From Akkermansiaceae bacterium (GTDB lineage: Bacteria > Verrucomicrobiota > Verrucomicrobiia > Verrucomicrobiales > Akkermansiaceae), in NCBI GenBank assembly GCA_023300065.1, contig JALZWJ010000307.1:1-11478 (forward strand): a stretch of 11,478 nucleotides of DNA, read 5' to 3'. This document shows, one piece after another, positions 1-6,489 of this stretch. Position 1 is the stretch's first letter. Every line of letters starts with the position of its first letter. The notes under the pieces were generated by a model. It did no database searches, was not told the origin of the DNA, and worked only from the letters and a program-made list of their open reading frames with translations. The translations under genes and the position numbers were made by a program.

Positions 1-5
1 CCCTC

Positions 6-96
6 AAATTCCGTGTCTTCAGCGTATTCCGTGGTTACAAAAACCCTCAACCAAGATCCGTGGAAATTCGTGAAGATTCGTTGTTAAAAACCCCTC
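6..96 (+). repeat. Two tandem degenerate copies of a ~48-bp phased intergenic repeat
   Basis: Two successive copies read roughly TCCGTG..(T/A)GCGT..TTCCGTGGTTAc-AAAAACC (6-48) and ATCCGTGG..TTCGTG..TTCGTTGTTAAAAACC (55-96). Each ends in G(G/T)TTA followed by an A-run and a C-run. In the second copy the CG steps fall at 59, 69 and 79, exactly 10 bp apart; in the first they fall at 12, 23 and 30. Matching points of the two copies lie 47-49 bp apart. The rest of 1-221 shows no gene. Related motifs recur at 2331-2431, 4893-4990 and 5083-5130. The function is unknown, and I infer an intergenic repeat family rather than a protein-binding site. Confidence 0.55.
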
Positions 97-186
97 TGAA
101 AAATTCCCTTTGAATCAGGAATGCCCTTATTTCTAGGTAGGGAACCCTTAGCTTGATCGCCCTGCCCCACTTGGAATCTGCAAAGC

Positions 187-215
187 GTGACAACAAGCCG
201 CTTTGTGCTTAGTTC
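187..215 (+). promoter_or_regulatory. Possible promoter placed for leaderless transcription of the M29 aminopeptidase gene
   Basis: GTGACA (187-192) matches TTGACA at five of six positions and lies 29 nt before the ATG at 222, i.e. at -35 to -30 if the A of ATG is +1. The expected -10 stretch (210-215, TAGTTC) is a poor match. No Shine-Dalgarno sequence precedes the ATG. The call rests mainly on the same geometry at three other genes in this window. Confidence 0.3.
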
Positions 216-221
216 ATCATC

Positions 222-1397
222 ATGTTGACTCAACTTCACCTTGATCGCTGGGCCGATGTCCTCGTCCGCCACGCCACCAGAGTCAGGCCCGGAAACATCG
301 TCCGCATCAATGCGCAATCATCTGCCGAGCCATTACTTGAGGCTGTCTACCGTAAGGTTCTAGAAGCAGGCGGGCACCCGATCGTGAACTGCCGGCCAGA
401 TTTTCTCGGCGAGGCGTTCTACGAACTCGCGAATGATGACCAGCTCGACTGGGTAAGTCCCTTCACCCTCCACGAAGCTCAGACGATCGATGCCTCGATC
501 AATATCAACGCGATCAACAACCTGCGCTCACTCGATAAATTCGATACCGCCACAACTCAACGCGCCGCGCGTTCGCAGAGTGAGGCACGTGAATTATTCT
601 TCCAACGCGCTGCCGTGGCGGACGATCCATCGATCGATTCCGACCTCGCCCCGCTGCTTTGGTCGACCACACTTTACCCGACGAACGCCTACGCGCAGGA
701 CGCTGGGATGAGCCTCAGTGATTATCGTAATTTCGTGATCCGTGCTTGCCAACTGAACCAAGACGATCCCGTCGCTTTCTGGGAAAACCTAGACCGCTGG
801 CAGTCCGAGCTTGCCGAAAAGCTCATGGCTGGAAGTGAACTCCATTTCCAGACCCCAGCCGGGACCGATCTCAAAGTAGCCACGAAAGGAATGCGTTGGC
901 TCTCCAGCCCAGGCCGTAAGAATTTCCCGGATGGTGAAGTCTACTCGGGGCCGGACCTAGACGCCGAGAATGGCGGCGCAGAGGGCGTGGTGTTCTTCGA
1001 TAATCGCTGCGTTTACCAAGGCCACGCCGTTCGGAATGCACGGATCGTCATGGAGAAAGGACGCGCTACCGCTGTCACCGCTGAAGAGGGCGAGGCGTTT
1101 TTAATCGCAATGCTCGACCAAGACGAGGGAGCCCGCCGGATTGGTGAGGTCGCCTTCGGCACCAACCGCGCAGTCACGCAACCCACTGGTCAGATCCTCT
1201 ATGATGAGAAGATGGGCGGGTCCTTCCACCTCGCATTCGGCGCGGGTTACCCTGAAACTGGGAACGTTAATAAGAGCGCACTTCACTGGGATCTCATCGC
1301 CTCGCTGACCGAGGGCTCCCTCGTCACGTTGGATGGTAAGCCATTCTGCGTCGATGGCCGCTTCGTAGATATGCCGCCAGAGGTCTGTTGGATTTAA
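222..1397 (+). CDS. M29-family metallo-aminopeptidase (AmpS/AmpT/PepS type)
   Basis: The 391-residue product is a likely cytoplasmic aminopeptidase that removes N-terminal residues from peptides using two divalent metal ions. It begins with the family's usual opening (LDRWADVLVRHATRVRPG) and keeps all metal-ligand motifs in order: Glu239 in NFPDGE, Glu309 in IGEVAFGTN, His336 in FHLAFG, Tyr343 in the following GYPETG, and His355/Asp357 in HWDLI. The seven-residue gap from His336 to Tyr343 matches the order known from Thermus aminopeptidase T. The length, near 400, is normal for the family, so the gene looks intact and active. The ATG at 222 has no Shine-Dalgarno sequence but sits 29 nt after a -35-like hexamer. 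The next gene starts about 110 bases downstream and appears to have its own promoter, so an operon is not required. The preferred substrate cannot be read from the sequence. Confidence 0.93.
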   Translation: MLTQLHLDRWADVLVRHATRVRPGNIVRINAQSSAEPLLEAVYRKVLEAGGHPIVNCRPDFLGEAFYELANDDQLDWVSPFTLHEAQTIDASININAINNLRSLDKFDTATTQRAARSQSEARELFFQRAAVADDPSIDSDLAPLLWSTTLYPTNAYAQDAGMSLSDYRNFVIRACQLNQDDPVAFWENLDRWQSELAEKLMAGSELHFQTPAGTDLKVATKGMRWLSSPGRKNFPDGEVYSGPDLDAENGGAEGVVFFDNRCVYQGHAVRNARIVMEKGRATAVTAEEGEAFLIAMLDQDEGARRIGEVAFGTNRAVTQPTGQILYDEKMGGSFHLAFGAGYPETGNVNKSALHWDLIASLTEGSLVTLDGKPFCVDGRFVDMPPEVCWI

Positions 1398-1441
1398 GCA
1401 GTCACCGCTTCGGTTTGTGTGCGCAGACGCCTCGCCACTTC

Positions 1442-1470
1442 ATGACGCCCGTTTTTCTTTCTAGTATGAT
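1442..1470 (+). promoter_or_regulatory. Sigma70-like promoter before the spermidine-synthase-fold gene
   Basis: ATGACG (1442-1447, 4/6 to TTGACA) and TATGAT (1465-1470, 5/6 to TATAAT) are separated by exactly 17 bp. Transcription would begin near 1477, leaving a leader of about 34 nt before the ATG at 1511. That leader includes a GAGAAGG stretch (1492-1498). This placement favours the ATG at 1511 over the GTG at 1484. Confidence 0.42.
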
Positions 1471-1510
1471 GGTCCTGTAAACCGTGCTACTGAGAAGGTT
1501 CTACTTCTTC

Positions 1511-2272
1511 ATGGATATCACCGCACCCTGTATTTCATCAACCGTTGATGAACACGGCCCCATCACTGTTTATCAAACTAGGACGAGCCTCATTCTCAGT
1601 TTTGATGGACAGATCTACCAGAGCTACATGAAGCTGAAGGACGTGCATGGACTCGCGCTCGGCTACACCCAGGCAATGATGGCAGGGCTGTTATTTATCC
1701 CTCATTTACAAACCGCCACCGTCATGGGACTGGGTGGGGGATCGATGGTAAAGTGCCTCCTTCATCGTTTCCCTAGTGTTAAGGTGCACGCCATCGAATC
1801 CCGTGAAGAAGTGGTGAAGGTTGCAAAAAAGTATTTCCACCTCCCCGAAACTGACCGCCTTTCGATTCATATCGACGATGCTGAAGGTTACCTTAAAAAC
1901 ACCGCCGCTCAGAGCGATGTCATCTTCTCCGATCTCTACAACGCGGAAGGGATGGAGCAACTTCAAGTTCAATCATCCTACCTGCGCGATTGCCAAAAGA
2001 CCCTTAATCGGGACGGCGTTCTCGTCCTCAATATCTGCCACGCCGCACCTGAAATGCGGGCTGAGTTAGGCCGCCTCCTCGCGCTCGAATTTAAAAACCG
2101 GCTCCTTAGTTTCGAGGTCGACGGCGGGAACACGATCGTCCTAGCCTTTAAAAACGAGATCCCCTCGCTCACAAGCGCAGAACTCCTCGCGAGGGCGAAC
2201 CGCTTGGAAGAAGAAATGAACATCACGATGGAGCCCTACGCCCAACAACTCAGTGATGCGCTAGGTCGATGA
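1511..2272 (+). CDS. Spermidine-synthase-like SAM-fold protein (methyltransferase/aminopropyltransferase fold)
   Basis: From the ATG at 1511 the product has 253 residues; a GTG at 1484 would add nine poorly conserved-looking residues. I prefer the ATG because a GAGAAGG stretch and a promoter lie at sensible, if slightly long, distances. The protein has the class I SAM-binding fold of the spermidine synthase family: nucleotide loop GLGGGS (73-78), acidic residue Glu96 closing the second strand (HAIES), Asp122/Asp123 before the adenine pocket, and Asp141 (FSDLYNAEG) where the catalytic Asp of spermidine synthases sits. It lacks the family's GGGDG and DxTDPxGP signatures: the first is GGGSM and the second SDLYNAEG. 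Polyamine synthesis is therefore uncertain, and it may be a methyltransferase or a non-canonical member. It stands alone between two unrelated housekeeping-type genes. Confidence 0.8.
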   Translation: MDITAPCISSTVDEHGPITVYQTRTSLILSFDGQIYQSYMKLKDVHGLALGYTQAMMAGLLFIPHLQTATVMGLGGGSMVKCLLHRFPSVKVHAIESREEVVKVAKKYFHLPETDRLSIHIDDAEGYLKNTAAQSDVIFSDLYNAEGMEQLQVQSSYLRDCQKTLNRDGVLVLNICHAAPEMRAELGRLLALEFKNRLLSFEVDGGNTIVLAFKNEIPSLTSAELLARANRLEEEMNITMEPYAQQLSDALGR

Positions 2273-2330
2273 GGGCAAGGCGCACAAGCTAGGGATTACT
2301 CCGCTGTTTAGATCTTCAAATTGATTTTTT

Positions 2331-2431
2331 TAACCACGAATCTCCGCCAATTTTCACGAATCATACTTGAGTGAGATGGGTGTCTCTGAGTTGCCCCGCT
2401 ACCTAAGAAGTCGTGAAGATCCATGGTTCAT
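2331..2431. repeat. Degenerate inverted pair of the phased TTCGTG-type repeat in a 367-base spacer
   Basis: The spacer 2273-2639 has no gene. On the minus strand 2331-2363 reads as ATTCGTG, then GGCGG, then ATTCGTGGTTA followed by a T/A-rich end, with CG steps at 2337, 2345 and 2357. On the plus strand 2410-2431 holds a decayed partner (TCGTGAAGATCCATGGTTCA). The two face each other, so they could form a long imperfect hairpin. The end motif GTGGTTAA is shared with the repeats at 6-96. A weak TTGACT at 2537-2542 lies 97 bases before the next start, with no good -10 element. Confidence 0.45.
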
Positions 2432-2639
2432 CTTTGCCGAGTTTTGTCACCCTGCCCAGTCAGTCAGAGCCAAGGTCTTGCTCCTTTGAGCCTGTTGCGT
2501 TATCCAGCAAGCCGTATCGATCTCATTCTCCTCCTTTTGACTTAAGCCCCGTTCTGGGATGAAGTGAAAATCGACCGCTGAAAAAGCGCTCTCCCAGCTG
2601 TAATCACAGTGAAGTGAGCTCCATCATCGAAAAGAGAAC

Positions 2640-4883
2640 ATGAGCCAGAAAATAGAATTATTAGCGCCCGGTGGTGATATTGAAGCCATTAAAGCTGCCG
2701 TGGTCGCTGGGGCCAACGCAGTCTACTGCGGGCTCGATGCCTTCAATGCCAGAAACCGAGCCTCTAATCTGTCGGTGGATGAACTACATGGCGCGATCCG
2801 CCTCGCGCATGAACACAATGCGGAAGTCTTCCTCACGCTCAATGTCGTTATCCTAGAGCATGAGGTTCCCGTGCTCGTAAAGCTGCTCAACCAAATCGTG
2901 AACAGCGGGATCGATGGCCTGATCGTGCAAGACATGGGCGTCTTTAATATCGTAAAGAAGCACTTCCCGAGCCTTGTCATCCACGCCTCGACTCAGATGA
3001 CGACTCACAATGAAGGGCAGATCTTGTTCCTCAAAAAACTCGGAGCAAACCGCGTCAACCTCTCCCGTGAACTTAACCTCCCGGAAATCACCCGCTTAAC
3101 CGCTCTCGCCCATGAGAACGAGATCCTCACCGAGGTCTTCGTCCACGGCGCACTCTGCATCGCTTTCTCCGGACAATGCTACTCCAGTTCCGTGAGCGTG
3201 GGGAACTCGGGAAACCGTGGTCGTTGCAGTCAGGCCTGCCGTGATGAATATGAAATCACGGCGGCCGGCAATAAGTTCCCGCTCAACCTTAAGGACAACT
3301 CCGCCTACTTCGACCTCCCCGAGTTGGTCGAGGCCAAGGTCGATTCCCTCAAAATCGAGGGCCGCATCAAAGGAGCCCACTACGTCTACACCGTCACGGA
3401 TACGTGGCGAAAGCAGATCAACAGCTTCGTCGATTCAGGCAAGCTAGTGGACGATGACTCCAACCTCCACAAGGTCTTCAATCGGAGTTTCACCAACTCC
3501 TTCCTCACCGGGAATCTCACCAAGAACATGTTCATTGATAGTCCCAAGGACTACAGTGCCAAGAACGCCCTCCAACTCAGTGGCGCCACCACTGAGCAAG
3601 AGAGCCAAGTCGTTCAAAAGGGTCTCTACGAGGACAAAAAAGTCCTCGGTGCCAGCCTCGCCGATAAGGTCAAGGACCTCGACGTGAGCAAGGCTGACCT
3701 CGTGATCTCAATCAGAGCCGTCCTCGAGGAAAAGCTCACCTTTACGGCCCGCGCGCATGGTGAGGAATTCGTGGTTCAGTCCACCTCGCTCCTCCGCCCC
3801 TCCACCGATTCTCCCATCACCGCATATCTCATCGCGAAGCGTTTAAAGAGTTTCGATAACCAGAGCTACGCCCTAGGTGAGATCGATTTCTCCGAACTCA
3901 ATGAAGAGCTAGGGATCCCGTTCAAAGAACTCACCGCCATGAAAAAGGAACTCGCGTTCCTCCTTAACGGATCGATCGAGCCCGTGCCCCATGCCGAGGT
4001 CCCCGCACTTCCGCAACACCCCAAAGTCGAAGCCGCCCCCAAGCTCTCCCTCCTCATCAGCGATGAAAAAGATGCCCACCTCTGCGACGTCACCGAGGCC
4101 GACATCTACTTTAAAATCCCCGAGAGTCTGAAAATCGGCTGCGATAAATACAGCGAGATCCTCCAGCGCAATCCCAGATTCATCCCATGGTTCCCAGCCG
4201 TCCTCATCGGGAAGGATTACCTCGAAGCAGTCCGCATCCTGGAATTGGCAAAGCCCACCACCATCGTCACCAACAACACCGGCATCGCCTACAAAGCGCA
4301 CGAAATGGGAATCGAGTGGATCGCCGGTCCCTTCCTCAATACCACAAACTCTCACGCCCTCGTCACGATGCAGGAGGCCCTCGATTGCAAAGGCGCCTTC
4401 ATCTCAAACGAGATCAACAAAAACCAGATCAGGAACATCAAGCGTCCAAAGGGCTTCAAGCTCCTCTACAGCATCTACCATCCCATCTTGATGATGACCT
4501 CTCGCCAATGCTTCTTCCAAAGAACCGTCGGCTGTAAGAAAAAAGCGATCGAAGACAACTGCATGCTCAGCTGCACCAAGGCCACCACCATCACCAACGT
4601 GAAGGGAATCTCCTTCGCCGTAGACAAGCAAAAAGGGGGATACCCCAGCATCTATAACCACGAGCAATTCCTAAACCTCGAAGCCGTCCGAGACTACTCC
4701 GACCTCTTCGATGAATTCTTCATCGACCTCACCGACATCGGTTCCGGATCAAAAGAGAAGCTCGATAAAGTCAGCCTCATCCAAGAATTCGAGAAGTTCC
4801 TCGCCGACGAAAATCAACCAAAGGAAACCCTCCACCAAATGGTCGAGATCAAGACCAACGCCCAATACGTCCAGGGTCTCTAG
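2640..4883 (+). CDS. U32-family protein, RlhA-like, with two four-cysteine clusters
   Basis: The 747-residue product belongs to the U32 family. It was named for collagenase-like peptidases, but its characterised bacterial members mostly act in RNA or ubiquinone hydroxylation (RlhA on 23S rRNA, TrhP on tRNA, UbiU/UbiV). The N-terminal barrel begins ELLAPGGDIEAIKAA and continues VQDMG (96-100), HASTQ (115-119) and LSRELNL (141-147). The signature HGALCIAFSGQCY follows, then GNRGRCSQAC, giving Cys173, Cys180, Cys196 and Cys200, the usual Fe-S ligands. DLPELVEAKVDSLKIEGR (225-242) closes the core. Residues ~350-450 resemble the DUF3656 insert of RlhA-type members. A second set, Cys624, Cys632, Cys641 and Cys645, starts with the C-x7-C spacing also seen near the RlhA C-terminus. 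The protein is longer than E. coli RlhA (about 650). Among known members the core matches RlhA best, but the target is unproven. The ribosome site (AAGAGAAC) is weak. Confidence 0.88.
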   Translation: MSQKIELLAPGGDIEAIKAAVVAGANAVYCGLDAFNARNRASNLSVDELHGAIRLAHEHNAEVFLTLNVVILEHEVPVLVKLLNQIVNSGIDGLIVQDMGVFNIVKKHFPSLVIHASTQMTTHNEGQILFLKKLGANRVNLSRELNLPEITRLTALAHENEILTEVFVHGALCIAFSGQCYSSSVSVGNSGNRGRCSQACRDEYEITAAGNKFPLNLKDNSAYFDLPELVEAKVDSLKIEGRIKGAHYVYTVTDTWRKQINSFVDSGKLVDDDSNLHKVFNRSFTNSFLTGNLTKNMFIDSPKDYSAKNALQLSGATTEQESQVVQKGLYEDKKVLGASLADKVKDLDVSKADLVISIRAVLEEKLTFTARAHGEEFVVQSTSLLRPSTDSPITAYLIAKRLKSFDNQSYALGEIDFSELNEELGIPFKELTAMKKELAFLLNGSIEPVPHAEVPALPQHPKVEAAPKLSLLISDEKDAHLCDVTEADIYFKIPESLKIGCDKYSEILQRNPRFIPWFPAVLIGKDYLEAVRILELAKPTTIVTNNTGIAYKAHEMGIEWIAGPFLNTTNSHALVTMQEALDCKGAFISNEINKNQIRNIKRPKGFKLLYSIYHPILMMTSRQCFFQRTVGCKKKAIEDNCMLSCTKATTITNVKGISFAVDKQKGGYPSIYNHEQFLNLEAVRDYSDLFDEFFIDLTDIGSGSKEKLDKVSLIQEFEKFLADENQPKETLHQMVEIKTNAQYVQGL

Positions 4884-4892
4884 GGAAAAAAA

Positions 4893-4990
4893 TCTGCGTC
4901 AATCCGCGGAAATTCTTCTGAAATCGGCGTGAAAATTCCCAGTTCCTAATTCCCCCCTCAATCAAGCTCAGAGAAAATCTGTGGAATCCC
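4893..4990 (+). repeat. Array of TC(T/C)GCG motifs phased at about 10 bp
   Basis: Ten bases after the U32 stop codon, TCTGCG (4893), TCCGCG (4903), a decayed TTCTTC (4913) and TCGGCG (4924) follow each other at 10, 10 and 11 bp, with AA/AAA runs between them. A further AATCTGTGGAATCCC occurs at 4976-4990. The spacing matches one DNA helical turn. No hairpin explains it and no frame reads as protein. It looks related to the repeats at 6-96 and 2331-2431. Confidence 0.5.
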
Positions 4991-5082
4991 TTCTCCATCC
5001 TTTAAAATTGGTGTCAAAACTCTCGCTTCTTGCCGTGATCCAAAACTCACCATTCAAAAGCCCCTCCGCAAGGCTTCCCAGA

Positions 5083-5130
5083 AAAACAGCGTAGCCCGCG
5101 CAAATCCCTCTCAAATCTGCGTTAGAAATC
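5083..5130 (+). repeat. Decayed copy of the phased TCTGCG repeat
   Basis: ACAGCG (5086), CCCGCG (5095) and TCTGCG (5116) occur within AAA-rich flanks and are followed by TTAGAAATCCC. The 21-bp gap between the last two is two helical turns. It is a weaker copy of the array at 4893-4990. Confidence 0.35.
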
Positions 5131-5225
5131 CCAGCTTTAGCCCGACATTCTCCACGGCCTTGGCCAAAGGCCTCCCTCATACCAGCATGCGGGCAACGCC
5201 CCATGTCATCACCACCTCAGTCAAC

Positions 5226-5242
5226 CTTGTCTGAAGGACAAG
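5226..5242. other. Short hairpin CTTGTC-loop-GACAAG
   Basis: A perfect 6-bp stem (5226-5231 with 5237-5242) closes a five-base loop (TGAAG). It lies in the gene-free spacer about 340 bases after the U32 stop. No T-run follows directly, so a terminator role is doubtful. Confidence 0.3.
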
Positions 5243-5299
5243 CTCATAAGTCTCTTTTATAAAGTTCACCTTCAGCGAACCTTACCGCCCACCCCAAAA

Positions 5300-5318
5300 C
5301 CCAGCTCGGTGGGCTGGG
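5300..5318. other. Short GC-rich hairpin CCCAGC-loop-GCTGGG
   Basis: A perfect 6-bp GC-rich stem (5300-5305 with 5313-5318) closes a seven-base loop. No T-run lies beside it on either strand. It may be part of the repeat cluster. Confidence 0.3.
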
Positions 5319-5364
5319 CTGATATAAAGAAGGCCTTTACAGCCTATTGCGCCATACGCCTCCA

Positions 5365-5434
5365 ACCACAGAAAAAGCAGAAAGGAGCAAAAACTTGGTG
5401 GAGGGGTCTTGACCACAGAGCGAGCAGAGAAAGC
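5365..5434 (+). repeat. Direct repeat of ACCACAGA-nnn-AGCAGA units, 47 bp apart
   Basis: ACCACAGA-AAA-AGCAGAAAG (5365-5384) recurs as ACCACAGA-GCG-AGCAGAGAAAGC (5412-5434). The offset is 47 bp, nearly the same as the spacing of the tandem copies at 6-96. The ACCACAGA start complements the GTGGT ends of those repeats, so this may be an opposite-strand variant of the same kind of element. Confidence 0.4.
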
Positions 5435-5450
5435 TGGGCTTGGTTGGGGG

Positions 5451-5560
5451 CGGTGAGCCGAAAGCTGGAGCGATTCGACTATGGTCGCTAAGCGCGCCGC
5501 CTATAGTATCTCCCCCCTCCCTGTCCAAAGACGGTAGCCGAAAGCTCGCGCTTTCGGCTC
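5451..5560. repeat. REP-like element: AGCCGAAAGCT repeat plus a perfect 10-bp hairpin
   Basis: AGCCGAAAGCT occurs at 5456-5466 and again at 5536-5546. The second copy forms a perfect hairpin: AGCCGAAAGC (5536-5545), loop TCGC, GCTTTCGGCT (5550-5559). Between them are a GCGCGCCGCC-rich stretch and a smaller dyad AGCGA/TCGCT. A repeated arm around a short unit plus a stable palindrome is typical of REP/BIME-like or small non-autonomous repeats. Family membership needs genome-wide comparison. Confidence 0.45.
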
Positions 5561-5735
5561 TCCGCGCTGGAAGGTGGGAGATCCACAATGATTCGCTCAT
5601 TACTGAAATGGGGCATCCAGCGATGGAAAGAGGGGATGCCTTCATGCATCGGCCAAGAACTCGGACGAAAACCCAAGCTCCGTATTGCTAGGAAGAAGAG
5701 TCGAAGCAGAGGATCCATCCCCTCATTCAAAGGCC

Positions 5736-5768
5736 AAAAAAAAGGAACTCCTCAGAGAGGAGTTCCTT
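5736..5768 (-). terminator. Strong intrinsic terminator of the PEP-CTERM gene
   Basis: A perfect 12-bp stem (5742-5753 with 5757-5768, arms AAGGAACTCCTC and GAGGAGTTCCTT) closes a three-base loop. On the minus strand it runs into eight T's (complement of 5736-5743, the last two within the stem). It lies 33 bases after the stop of the gene at 5801-6469. No T-run follows on the plus strand, so it acts mainly on minus-strand transcripts. Confidence 0.88.
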
Positions 5769-5770
5769 AG

Positions 5771-5789
5771 TTCAATAGAGTCTATTGAA
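5771..5789. other. Palindrome TTCAATAGA-G-TCTATTGAA between stop codon and terminator
   Basis: Nine-base arms are perfectly complementary around a single central G. It sits between the PEP-CTERM gene's stop (5801) and its terminator. In RNA it could form a TTCAAT/ATTGAA stem with a seven-base loop; in DNA it could be a dimeric protein site. Its role is unknown. Confidence 0.4.
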
Positions 5790-5800
5790 AAGTAGGTCAA

Positions 5801-6469
5801 TTATGCGCGACGACGACGTGCGATGAAACCAAGACCAGCAAGAACTCCAAGGAGTGCTGTTGATGGCTCAGGAACGTGTGTCAAGGATGCTGCGTTAACA
5901 CCGAAACGGAAAGCGTCAGTAGATACAGTTCCAGCAGGACGAGCGGAGGAGTCATACTCGTAGGTGAAGGTAGTAGCACCTGCGATAACAGCAGAGAACT
6001 GACCGTTGTCGGAAGGAGCAGAACCGTAAGTAACCAATGTTGTGTTATCACCAGCAAGACTTGTGAGGCCAGAAATGACTGTGTAATCGATAGCAGCGTT
6101 AGAAGTCAAAGTTCCGAACTCATTGGCAGCACCAGTGTTGGCGGTCTGAGAGAGGATATCGAAATCAGCAACTGCGTTGAGCAAAGTGAAGGTCACGAAG
6201 TTTGAACCTAATCCAGCATTCTGTAGGAGGTTGATCGATTGACCTGCTCCACCAGGGCCACCAGAAGCGAAGTCACCGCCGTTTGTTCCATAAGTGACTT
6301 CCAAGAAACAGCCTGAACCGTCAGTGGAGATGTCGAACACCTGAGTGCCTGACTGGCTACTAGTGGAGAGAAGAGCACCAGTGGTGTCAAGTTGAACGTT
6401 CCAGTTGATGAAGTCTTGTCCGTAAGCTGAGCTTGCAGCAAGGGCGAGGATTGCAATTGTCTTTTTCAT
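5801..6469 (-). CDS. PEP-CTERM sorting-domain exported protein
   Basis: The start is the ATG at 6469 (MKKTIAILALAASSAYGQ), giving 222 residues; an upstream ATG at 6514 would put 15 charged residues before an otherwise perfect signal peptide. Cleavage probably follows Gly17 or Gln18. The mature part is rich in Gly, Ser, Thr and Asn with few charges, as expected for a secreted beta-rich protein, and I recognise no enzyme domain. The C-terminus has the PEP-CTERM pattern: VPEPSTAL (199-206), a hydrophobic helix to about residue 217, and Arg218-221 with a final Ala. In this system an exosortase, not seen here, is thought to recognise and cleave near PEP during export. No Shine-Dalgarno site precedes the start; the last ~20 leader bases are A-rich (AAAACAAAAAA). 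The gene stands alone, with a strong terminator downstream. Confidence 0.9.
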   Translation of the reverse strand: MKKTIAILALAASSAYGQDFINWNVQLDTTGALLSTSSQSGTQVFDISTDGSGCFLEVTYGTNGGDFASGGPGGAGQSINLLQNAGLGSNFVTFTLLNAVADFDILSQTANTGAANEFGTLTSNAAIDYTVISGLTSLAGDNTTLVTYGSAPSDNGQFSAVIAGATTFTYEYDSSARPAGTVSTDAFRFGVNAASLTHVPEPSTALLGVLAGLGFIARRRRA

Positions 6470-6489
6470 TTTTTTGTTTTTGTTGGGTT

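Larger units (their letters stand above)
4884..5800. other. Gene-free, repeat-rich spacer of about 917 bases
   Basis: No frame here has a credible start, a recognisable domain or coding-like composition. The longer open frames (for example 5488-5730 minus and 5309-5491 plus) cross the repeats and read as low-complexity Arg/Ser/Gly-rich sequence. The stretch holds phased TC(T/C)GCG motifs, hairpins at 5226-5242 and 5300-5318, an ACCACAGA direct repeat, a REP-like unit and the terminator of the next minus-strand gene. I see no transposase remnant, tRNA or CRISPR unit. Confidence 0.6.

Noticed and set aside
6..96. Possible CRISPR array because of regular repeats
   Set aside because: Units are degenerate, only two copies exist, and there are no unique spacers of constant length or nearby cas genes.
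1484..1510. GTG start for the spermidine-synthase-like protein
   Set aside because: It adds nine residues with no family support, would leave a leader of only about seven bases after the predicted promoter, and has no ribosome site; the ATG at 1511 is preferred but the GTG is not excluded.
3909..4355. 148-residue minus-strand open frame inside the U32 gene
   Set aside because: It is fully antisense to a well-supported coding region and its Gly/Asp/Val-rich composition is that of a shadow frame.
2640..4883. Reading the U32 protein as a secreted collagenase
   Set aside because: There is no signal peptide, and the cysteine pattern is that of the Fe-S hydroxylation enzymes of the family.
4968..5204. 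78-residue minus-strand frame after the U32 gene
   Set aside because: Much of it translates the decayed phased repeat; it has no ribosome site and no family resemblance.
5488..5730. 80-residue minus-strand frame and overlapping plus-strand frames in the gene-free spacer
   Set aside because: They run across the REP-like hairpin and repeats, have no recognisable domain or start context, and alternative frames are open over the same bases.
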